Assembly: GCA_031291115.1 (NCBI GenBank)
Contig: JARLJQ010000001.1
Coordinates: forward strand, 49,883-113,882
Source: Legionella sp.
GTDB lineage: Bacteria; Pseudomonadota; Gammaproteobacteria; Legionellales; Legionellaceae
Reading direction: 5' to 3'
DNA length: 64,000 nt
How positions within the stretch are numbered: the first letter of the stretch is position 1; each line of letters begins with the position of its first letter. Made by a program: the position numbers and the translations under genes. Positions 58,075 to 64,000 of the stretch are shown here, piece by piece. Below the pieces are notes generated by a model, which saw only the letters and a program-made list of their open reading frames with translations, made no database searches and was not told where the DNA came from.

Positions 58075-58160
58075 CCGTCGTCCAGAGCGCAGCGAAGGAT
58101 CTCCCATCAAGTGGCACTGTGCCAATCGAAGGGAGGTCCTTCGCTACGCTCTGGATGACG
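58075..58160. repeat. Dispersed palindromic repeat, family A (copy 5)
   Basis: Arms CCGTCGTCCAGAGCGCAGCG and CGCTACGCTCTGGATGACGG, beginning just after the guaA stop. Probably also its terminator hairpin. Confidence 0.85.
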
Positions 58161-58180
58161 GGGCTACGACGGGGTTATAA

Positions 58181-58630
58181 ATGAACGATCAATACTGGAT
58201 GCAAAAAGCCTATGAACAGGCTGTTCTTGCCCAAACAGAAGGTGAGATACCTATCGGCGCAGTATTGGTTAGTAAAAAGAATGAACTATTAGGCAGCGGC
58301 AGAAATGCCGTGCAGCACAGCCATGATCCATCTGATCATGCAGAAGTCAGAGCAATGAGGCAAGCGTCTCAGCATCTTAAAAATCACCGTTTATTAGATT
58401 CTACTTTATACGTTACTTTAGAGCCTTGTTCGATGTGCGCAGGACTTATTGTGCATGCTCGTATTAAACGTTTGGTTTTTGCTACGCGTGACTTTAAGGC
58501 GGGAGCCGCCGGTTCCGTGTATAATCTGCTGCAAGGTTATCCTTTAAATCATAAAGTACAGATTGATGAGGGGATAATGCAGATTGAATGCGCGCTTTTA
58601 TTATCTGATTTCTTTAAAGCACGTCGTTGA
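58181..58630 (+). CDS. tadA: tRNA-specific adenosine deaminase TadA
   Basis: Converts wobble A34 to inosine in tRNA(Arg) ACG. The zinc and catalytic motifs are HAEVRAMRQAS and EPCSMCAG. It starts QYWMQKAYEQAVLAQTEGEI, aligning with E. coli TadA, and is 149 residues long. It lies between two palindromic repeats. Confidence 0.95.
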   Translation: MNDQYWMQKAYEQAVLAQTEGEIPIGAVLVSKKNELLGSGRNAVQHSHDPSDHAEVRAMRQASQHLKNHRLLDSTLYVTLEPCSMCAGLIVHARIKRLVFATRDFKAGAAGSVYNLLQGYPLNHKVQIDEGIMQIECALLLSDFFKARR

Positions 58631-58635
58631 AATTT

Positions 58636-58723
58636 GTCGTCTTTGCGAACGAAGTGAAGCAATCCAGTTCTGAGCTCCAACAAAGTTCCGTAATGGATTG
58701 CTTCGCTAGCGCTCGCAAAGACG
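58636..58723. repeat. Palindromic repeat, family F
   Basis: GTCGTCTTTGCGAACGAAGT and AAGCAATCC on the left pair with GGATTGCTT and GCTCGCAAAGACG on the right. It is similar in style to family A but the sequence differs. Only one copy is seen in this window. Confidence 0.75.
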
Positions 58724-58817
58724 GGGAGTGGATTTAAATTGCGCAATTTGCGTCTATTTATGGTATGATGTCGTCAATTATCGTACATATATTTTATTAT
58801 TTACACAGGATTGTTTT

Positions 58818-59024
58818 ATGCAAACAGGTATCGTAGTACGTTTTAACAAGATTAAAGGGTATGGATTTATTACTCCAGACCAAGGTGGCAATGAAGTTTT
58901 TGTACATTTTTCTGAAGTGCAATCAGCAGGTTATAAAGAATTGAAAGAAGGGCAAAAAATCAATTACGTTTTAAAGCAGGGCGAACGAGGCGAGTTTGCA
59001 ACGCAGGTAACCATTATCAACTGA
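58818..59024 (+). CDS. Cold-shock domain protein
   Basis: Single OB-fold nucleic-acid binding protein, 68 residues. RNP1 is KGYGFITP and RNP2 is VFVHFS. The frame is open upstream to 58728, but the ATG at 58818 has ACAGGA eight bases before and matches CspA-family starts (MQTGIVVRFN). A long leader (about 80 bases, after a TATGAT box near 58765) recalls cold-shock genes with structured 5' UTRs. It may be an RNA chaperone; cold induction cannot be shown. Confidence 0.9.
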   Translation: MQTGIVVRFNKIKGYGFITPDQGGNEVFVHFSEVQSAGYKELKEGQKINYVLKQGERGEFATQVTIIN

Positions 59025-59034
59025 GGCCGGGCCA

Positions 59035-60642
59035 ATGTTAGATGTAAAAAATATAGGGGTACAGTTTGGACCAAAGAGTTTGTTCCAAAATGTTGATTTG
59101 ATCTTATTGCCTACACAACGTTATGGTGTAGTTGGTGCGAATGGTACTGGGAAATCTACCTTCCTTAAAATTTTATCAGGGGAAGAACAGGCTTCAACAG
59201 GTTCTGTTGAAAAAGCAAAAAGCCTTAAAATTGGTATCCTGAAACAAGATCATTTCCGTTATGAAACAAATCGTCTCATTGATGTAGTGATTCGTGGTAA
59301 TACGGTTTTATGGGATGCGCTTACTGAAAAAGAAAGCTTGTATTCTAAAGAAGAGTTTACTGAAGAAGACGGATATCGCCTGAGTGAATTAGAAGAAGTC
59401 GTCATGCGCCAAGGCGGTTATGAGGCTGAATCTAATGCAAAAAATTTACTGTTGGGTTTAGGTATTGCTGAGAAATTCCATCAAGGGCCATTAAGCGCCT
59501 TATCTGGTGGTTATAAGCTTCGTGTTTTATTAGCGCAGGTCTTGTATCAGCAACCCGATATTATGCTACTTGATGAGCCAACCAACCATTTGGACATCGT
59601 TTCTATTGCCTGGCTTGAAGAGTTTTTGAAAACTTCATTTAAAGGTTTATTAATTTTCATCTCGCATGATAGAAGCTTCTTGAATAACCTATCTACGAAT
59701 ATTCTGGATATTGATTACGATACCGTGATGGATTACCCAGGAAATTACGATAAATTTTGTTTCTCAAAAGAAGAGCGCTTACGCTTAAAGCAAAGTGAGC
59801 TGAAGAATCAGGAAAAAAGAATTGATGCCTTACAAGGATTCGTAGACCGTTTTGGTGCGAAGGCAAGTAAAGCCACACAAGCGGCTTCACGACAAAAAAT
59901 GATTGACCGAATTGAATTGGTCGAGATTAAAGATTCTAATATTTTCAAACCCCATTTTAATTTTCAGCAGAAAAAAGCTTCGGGAAAAACAGTAGTTACT
60001 GTAGATCAGTTGCATAAGAAATTTGATGAGCGTGTTTTATTAAAAAATGTATCCTTTAACATTCAACGTGGTGACAAGTGCGCTATTGTAGGACCGAATG
60101 GTATTGGTAAATCAACCTTATTGAAAATTCTATTAACTGAACTGCATGCTGATGAAGGCAAGTTTGAATGGAGTGATACGGTTAGCGTGGGTTATTTTGC
60201 GCAAGACTACCGTACTCAATTAAATCCAGAGCAAACGGTTTATGAATGGATGGAAGATAATATTGCTGCTCCTGGACAGGAAATCAGAAAGATTTTAGGA
60301 CAAGTATTATTTCGCGGTGCTGATGTAGACAAAAAGATTGGCGTATTAAGCGGTGGTGAATCCGCACGTTTAATTATGGCGAAGCTTATTTTAGAAAAGC
60401 ATAATGTTTTAATCTTCGATGAGCCAACCAACCATTTGGATTTGGAATCTATTGATGCCTTAATTGAAGCAATTCAAGGCTTCTCTGGTGCTGTGTTATT
60501 CGTCAGCCATAATCGTTATTTTATTGATGATATTTCAACACGTGTTCTGGTGTTAACAGAACAGTATGGTGTGCAGAATTATCTGGGTAATTATAATGAT
60601 TATTTAGAGCAGTTTGGTAAGGATTATTTAGCTACGGCTTAA
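59035..60642 (+). CDS. ybiT: ABC-F family ATPase, YbiT-type
   Basis: Ribosome-associated translation factor with two ABC cassettes and no membrane domain. Walker A motifs are GANGTGKST (about residue 35) and GPNGIGKST (about 355). The signatures are LSGGYKLRV and LSGGESARL. Two LDEPTNHLD-type Walker B motifs are present. The linker near 240-300 is basic. The 535 residues and the sequence follow E. coli YbiT more closely than EttA or Uup. The stop falls two bases before the IS relic. Confidence 0.9.
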   Translation: MLDVKNIGVQFGPKSLFQNVDLILLPTQRYGVVGANGTGKSTFLKILSGEEQASTGSVEKAKSLKIGILKQDHFRYETNRLIDVVIRGNTVLWDALTEKESLYSKEEFTEEDGYRLSELEEVVMRQGGYEAESNAKNLLLGLGIAEKFHQGPLSALSGGYKLRVLLAQVLYQQPDIMLLDEPTNHLDIVSIAWLEEFLKTSFKGLLIFISHDRSFLNNLSTNILDIDYDTVMDYPGNYDKFCFSKEERLRLKQSELKNQEKRIDALQGFVDRFGAKASKATQAASRQKMIDRIELVEIKDSNIFKPHFNFQQKKASGKTVVTVDQLHKKFDERVLLKNVSFNIQRGDKCAIVGPNGIGKSTLLKILLTELHADEGKFEWSDTVSVGYFAQDYRTQLNPEQTVYEWMEDNIAAPGQEIRKILGQVLFRGADVDKKIGVLSGGESARLIMAKLILEKHNVLIFDEPTNHLDLESIDALIEAIQGFSGAVLFVSHNRYFIDDISTRVLVLTEQYGVQNYLGNYNDYLEQFGKDYLATA

Positions 60643-60643
60643 T

Positions 60644-61243
60644 TGTAACGGCTCGCGTCTATAAACACCCCGGCTCGCAATTATCGTATTTTTTTGGCCC
60701 AAATTAATTGCGACTATAATTTAACTTCGGCCCACTTTAATTGCTTCTATAAAAACTCCGGCCCACATTAATTGTGAATGAGCCCACTTTATTTGCCACT
60801 GAAAGGTTCCTCTAACCCAAGTTCAAATAGAATTTTTTCTTCTAATTCTTCCGGCGAAGGTAGTGAGTCCTTTAACTTCTCTGGAACATTATAAGTAAAC
60901 CCGGATTCAACTCCGCTCATTGCACCTGGTAGATTATTCTGTTTTTAGAGCAGTCTGAATGAGAGCGACTTAAATTACAAGCAGCTGGTCAAGCTTTATC
61001 AGCGGCCACTTTAAGTTTGGTTGGTCGTATAGTATATTATGGTCATCAGTCCTGTGGGTTGCGTCATGGAGGGTGTCGATAGAGCGGTTGCAAATTAAAT
61101 TGGACTCATTCACAATTAATGTGGGCCGGAATTTTTATAGAAGCAATTAAAGTGGGCCGAAGTTAAATTATAGTCGCAATTAATTTGGGCCAAAAAAATG
61201 CGATAATTGCGAGCCGAGGTGTTTATAGACGCGAGCCGTTACA
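60644..61243. mobile_element. Relic of an insertion sequence with long compound terminal repeats
   Basis: The outer 140 bases at each end are inverted copies of one another with only a few mismatches (60644-60784 and 61103-61243). Each end holds repeated units GGCCCAAATTAATTG, GGCCCACTTTAATTG and GGCCCACATTAATTG, plus AGCCCACTTTATTTG at the left end. Arrays of repeated transposase sites at the ends are typical of IS21-like elements. The interior is only about 320 bases, so the transposase genes are deleted. A 51-codon remnant lies within. Confidence 0.75.
60789..60944 (-). pseudogene. C-terminal transposase-like fragment inside the IS relic
   Basis: A minus-strand frame of about 51 codons reads LPGAMSGVESGFTYNVPEKL and ends LFELGLEEPFSGK. 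It begins after an in-frame stop with no start codon. Position and orientation suggest the 3' end of a lost transposase or accessory gene, but the sequence is not recognised. Confidence 0.45.
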
Positions 61244-61270
61244 GTTAATAATAGTAATAAGGAAATGCAG

Positions 61271-61927
61271 ATGAGTTTTAAGGAATATAAAAAGGCCATT
61301 GGTTTATTATCAGGATGTATGATTGCCATGCATTCTCATGCAGGCCAGATGGGACCCAATGAAGTTACGATGGAACACCCCTGGTCAGTTACCGCAAGTT
61401 TAGGTTTCAGCCAATTTCAAAACATGCACAGTAATGATGGTGACACTGCTATTGGCCGGCTTGCTATCGGTCGAGACGTATACCAAGCGGAAAAACTAGG
61501 ATTCGGCTTGGAACTTGGAGTGCAAAATGGGAATGCCATGCGCCTTTCTGTACCTCAAGAAAGCATTGATTTACTCGGCGGATTACCCATTCAAACTACT
61601 TTAAAGCCAGTACTTGATTTACAAGCAACCATTAAAACTCAGCCGCTTTATGGCATGCCCGTTATTGCTCAGCTCAAAGGAGGGATTGCCTACCGTATGT
61701 GGCAATTTGATAATCGCGATAGCATTGCCAATCAATCAAAGATTGCCGGAACAGTACAAGCTGGATTAGGTTATCAAATTAATGACAGAGCCATGGTTAA
61801 TTTAATGTATCAAGGTGTCTTTGGCGGCAATCCTCACTTTAGCGCCAATGCCAATGACTTGACTGGGCATGTTTCGAATATACCCGTACAAAATGGGGTT
61901 TTACTTGGCCTAAATTACGCAGTTTAA
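61271..61927 (+). CDS. Outer-membrane beta-barrel-like exported protein
   Basis: A signal peptide of about 25 residues is cut near SHAG. The remaining roughly 190 residues alternate polar and hydrophobic positions with aromatic-flanked strands and end in GVLLGLNYAV, as in eight-stranded OmpA-like barrels. The start ATG is set at 61271 because AAGGA lies seven bases before it; the ATG at 61265 is too close to that site. The gene follows an IS relic directly, so its promoter may derive from the relic. It is possibly cotranscribed with the next gene. Confidence 0.7.
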   Translation: MSFKEYKKAIGLLSGCMIAMHSHAGQMGPNEVTMEHPWSVTASLGFSQFQNMHSNDGDTAIGRLAIGRDVYQAEKLGFGLELGVQNGNAMRLSVPQESIDLLGGLPIQTTLKPVLDLQATIKTQPLYGMPVIAQLKGGIAYRMWQFDNRDSIANQSKIAGTVQAGLGYQINDRAMVNLMYQGVFGGNPHFSANANDLTGHVSNIPVQNGVLLGLNYAV

Positions 61928-61945
61928 CTCAAAGGATGAGAAAAA

Positions 61946-62647
61946 ATGATGATCAACACAATTAAAACCCTATCCTTAGCTCTTATGGGATTGACGGTTA
62001 TCTCTACCAATCTACAGGCAGCTAATCCTGCATCCCAGCAATGGGTCCTGGAAAAAATTGCAAGCTTTCAATTTGCAACACAAGCCTGGGTTACCTCTAC
62101 ATTAAACAGCAAAAAAACCGCGTTTGTACAACGTGGTTTTGCTGCCTATCCAGTGTCACAACCTGTTGTCGGGCCAATAGCATTTAGCGAGACCGTATCG
62201 CAACCCACTCCTATTCTGTTTAACATACAACAAAGTAATAGTACGACTCAAACACCTTCTTATGATAGGACAACAGGAACTTTTACTATTAATAAAACTG
62301 GCGTTTATTCTACAAATTATACCTGCGGTTTAGTACTACAAAATAATAGTGCGACATCTTATGACGTCATCCAAATAACATTTTATCTTACTGACGCAAG
62401 CTTGGTAACCCGCGATACTATACCAAGAAGTCAAATAGGCTTTTCCGGTACTACCGTAATGGCTAATGGTTCTTCCTGGAATGCGTCAATGGCCGGTACA
62501 TCTGTCAATAATTATACTCAAGGACAAACTATTAACTTAAGCGGACAAACTTCATATGCACAAGTAGCTGGTGTCTCGCAACCAACGACACCCGGGGTTA
62601 GCATACAAGTAGGTGACTGTTCTATAGCAATAACACAAATAAGTTAG
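61946..62647 (+). CDS. Exported protein with C1q/TNF-like beta-sandwich domain
   Basis: A signal peptide (residues 1-25, cut after LQA) is followed by a short helical linker and a domain at about residues 80-233 that is rich in Ser, Thr, Asn and Gln. The stretch YDRTTGTFTINKTGVYSTNY has the pattern of C1q/TNF-like and spore BclA C-terminal beta-sandwich domains. Two Cys residues may form a disulphide in the periplasm or outside. It lies 18 bases after the barrel-protein gene, and the two may work together. The domain call is by pattern only. Confidence 0.55.
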   Translation: MMINTIKTLSLALMGLTVISTNLQAANPASQQWVLEKIASFQFATQAWVTSTLNSKKTAFVQRGFAAYPVSQPVVGPIAFSETVSQPTPILFNIQQSNSTTQTPSYDRTTGTFTINKTGVYSTNYTCGLVLQNNSATSYDVIQITFYLTDASLVTRDTIPRSQIGFSGTTVMANGSSWNASMAGTSVNNYTQGQTINLSGQTSYAQVAGVSQPTTPGVSIQVGDCSIAITQIS

Positions 62648-62699
62648 TTAATTATAATTTGCCCCGCTTCAATTGATTTAAATAAAGGCTAAGTTTCAT

Positions 62700-63152
62700 A
62701 TGCGCAGAATTCTATTACTCAGCGATACTCATGGAAATTTGGATATCATCAATCAATTGGTGGCTCAAACTAATGCCGATATGGTTATTCATGCGGGTGA
62801 CTTTGGTTTTTATGATGATGAGAGCGTCTATCGTCTAAGTCCAAGAGAATTACGTTTATTAGTGGTCCATTCACCCCTTTGGCGCCAATATGATGTTGAT
62901 AAACAAACTGAACGCGAACAATTAATTGAGATTGTAAAAGAAGAAAAGCTATTAGGTGATTTTCCAGATTCTATTGCAGGTGTAAAACAATTTTCAGTTC
63001 CTGTTTATGCTGTTTGAGGAAATCATGAAGACGTAGAAGTCTTGAAACGATTAACTACAGGTCTAAAAATTAATAACTTAAATTTACTTGATGAACACCA
63101 TTTTTATGATTTTAATCAAAAAGATAATTTTGGGTTTTCACTAATAGACTAG
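62700..63152 (+). pseudogene. Broken calcineurin-like phosphoesterase (YfcE/MJ0936-type)
   Basis: The start reads RRILLLSDTHGN, then VIHAGDFG, then VVHSPLW. The frame reaches a TGA at 63015-63017 exactly before GNHED, the metal-binding motif of the family, where the usual residue would be Trp (TGG). After it the frame continues EVLKRLTTGLKINNLNLLDE to a TAG at 63150. The remaining C-terminal part, including the final GH motif of the fold, is absent. So both a point nonsense mutation and a 3' loss are present, and the loss borders the tandem repeats at 63172. Confidence 0.75.
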
Positions 63153-63171
63153 ATTCGTCCCAGCCTTCTTT

Positions 63172-63222
63172 TGCAACATTGCAACATTGCAACATTGGGA
63201 CGTATGGGACGTATGGGACATG
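63172..63222. repeat. Two adjoining tandem repeats
   Basis: TGCAACAT is repeated three times in direct tandem (63172-63195). GGGACGTAT is then repeated twice, plus a partial third copy (63197-63222). An inverted CGTCCCA lies at about 63156. A third short tandem of ATTCGCG units, partly palindromic, follows at about 63253-63270. They border the truncated phosphoesterase. Confidence 0.8.
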
Positions 63223-63326
63223 AATAAATCTTGCATACTGAAAGCTATGGTTAATTCGCGATTCGCGAATTCATGACATGGTATGTTTAGTATTTATTTC
63301 TAGTATCAATCAATATCATTCGATAA

Positions 63327-63566
63327 CGCTTCTTTGAATTCGATCTTTATTCTGCGCTATTTAATCAACAAACTATTGCTGCGGTATTAAGCTGCTCCAT
63401 TCAGTTACTTGAACGTAACCGTTGGTCGGGTGGTGGTGTTCCTTATTTAAAAATAGGTCGCAAGGTTTTATACCGAAAAAGCGATGTGTTGAATTTTCTC
63501 CAACAACAAAAAATTTATTATTCAACCAGTGACGAAGGTCAGTTACAGCTCGTTGAGAACGCATAA
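63327..63566 (+). pseudogene. Excisionase/AlpA-type helix-turn-helix protein remnant
   Basis: The frame from 63327 to the TAA at 63566 has no ATG, GTG or TTG in a useful place but reads NQQTIAAVLSCSIQLLERNR, then GGGVPYLKIGRKVLYRKSDV and LNFLQQQK. This matches the MerR-like winged helix of excisionase-family proteins (a TLxR-W-GxGPPYxKIGRRVRYR pattern). The true N-terminus is missing or shifted. Such proteins usually sit next to integrase genes in mobile elements. Confidence 0.6.
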
Positions 63567-63833
63567 ATTTAAAATTTGTCAGAATGAATTTGCTTCATTT
63601 GTTCATCGAGTAAATGATAGCATTTTTTGGTGTTTAATGCCTGCACTTTAATAATAAATATTGAGAGCAGAACAGCTTGGATGAACCGGCCATTTTTTGT
63701 TATTTACAGCAGTATTTAATTGTAAATTACGCTCTATAAAATATCAAATGGATTAAAAAATCCCGTTAATGTCTAATTATTTGCCATTTATGGTCTATAC
63801 TAAAATTGAGTTAACTAATATAGTGAGACAACA
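63567..63833. other. Non-coding AT-rich gap
   Basis: Nothing is recognised apart from presumed promoter sequence of the next gene; no repeat or RNA gene is seen. Confidence 0.5.
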
Positions 63834-64000
63834 ATGCCTTATGTACGAATTATTATTGGCTTAATGATGTGTTCCTTCTTTTTTGTGTCTGCCCAGGCGC
63901 AGCCTTGTCGGCCCGTCAAAGGGGGGCTCGCTCCCTCGAGTGTGACTAAAGTGTTGAAGGGCTTACAGAACAGTGACAAGCCTGTAAAGGCTCATTCAAT
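63834..64000 (+). CDS. Exported protein, 5' part only (runs off the right edge)
   Basis: The ATG at 63834 opens a frame that continues to the window end (55 full codons). The first 22 residues (starting MPYVRIIIGLMMCSFFFVSA) form a signal peptide likely cut after AQA. The mature start is QPCRPVKGGLAPSSVTKVLK. A GTGAG motif seven bases before the ATG supports the start. The family cannot be told from this much. Confidence 0.6.
   Translation, partial: MPYVRIIIGLMMCSFFFVSAQAQPCRPVKGGLAPSSVTKVLKGLQNSDKPVKAHS

Noticed and set aside
58728..58817. N-terminal extension of the cold-shock protein from an upstream ATG
   Set aside because: The extension (Cys/Tyr-rich) has no counterpart in the family, and the ATG at 58818 has a proper ribosome site.
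63000..63030. TGA before GNHED in the phosphoesterase as a selenocysteine codon
   Set aside because: The family has Trp at this position, so a TGG to TGA change explains it. No SECIS-like hairpin was seen directly after the TGA, and the gene is also truncated at its 3' end.
63172..63222. Tandem repeats as a CRISPR array
   Set aside because: Units are 8-9 bases in direct contact with no spacers, and no cas gene is in the window.

Overview
This window looks like chromosome from a Legionella species (Gammaproteobacteria, Legionellales). It is AT-rich. It carries a FleS/FleR-controlled fliEFGHIJ flagellar block, an alphaproteobacterial-type fused TrpE(G), one Fis-family gene, and housekeeping genes interleaved with long orphan proteins that look like Dot/Icm effectors (coiled coils, Ser-rich tails, a Glu-rich C-terminus, a CaaX tail). 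The genus call is inference from gene content and style. The species cannot be determined from the sequence alone.

Layout. 1-1195: 3' part of rarA. 1448-9560: fleS, fleR, fliE, fliF, fliG, fliH, fliI, fliJ. 9560-15576: yhdP-like AsmA protein, a small membrane protein, mpl. 15850-18657: two orphan effector-like genes, the second with a frameshift at an 8-G run. 18855-23375: clpB (minus strand, with a consensus heat-shock promoter), a divergent S49 peptidase, suhB. 23660-26484: trmJ, an iscS-like gene, a cysteine-less IscU relative, an IscA-type protein. 26666-30769: a 1367-residue coiled-coil protein. 31168-32704: fis, RNase P RNA, and a 205-residue protein ending in a CaaX box. 33227-36415: gatCAB. 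36503-37827: argR and a divergent arginine-type binding protein with ARG-box-like sites between them. 38035-41461: trpE(G) and a ClC chloride channel gene. 41505-43940: a Ser-rich repeat protein and a quinone oxidoreductase. 44228-48677: ugpA, ugpE, ugpC, a DUF1189-type membrane protein and an alpha/beta hydrolase. 48920-51403: fadE. 51559-53212: a broken member of a Legionella F-box/ankyrin-like family. 53709-54811: minE and minD without minC. 55020-58072: guaB and guaA. 58181-60642: tadA, a cold-shock protein gene and a YbiT-type ABC-F gene. 60644-64000: an accessory strip with an IS relic, two exported proteins, a broken phosphoesterase, tandem repeats, an excisionase-like remnant and the start of another exported protein.

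How the genes work together. The flagellar block encodes a two-component sigma-54 switch plus the MS ring, rotor and export ATPase. The gatCAB, argR and guaBA groups are compact housekeeping operons. ugpAEC encodes an importer without its binding protein. The trmJ-iscS-iscU-like-iscA run resembles an Fe-S assembly operon whose scaffold has lost its ligands.

At least six dispersed palindromic repeat families fill the intergenic gaps. One family is flanked by TA dinucleotides in all three copies, as expected of a MITE. The most interesting observations are the CaaX-tailed protein beside rnpB, the poly-G frameshift in a candidate effector, the cysteine-less IscU relative next to a tail-less IscS, and the mobile-element wreckage at the right end.
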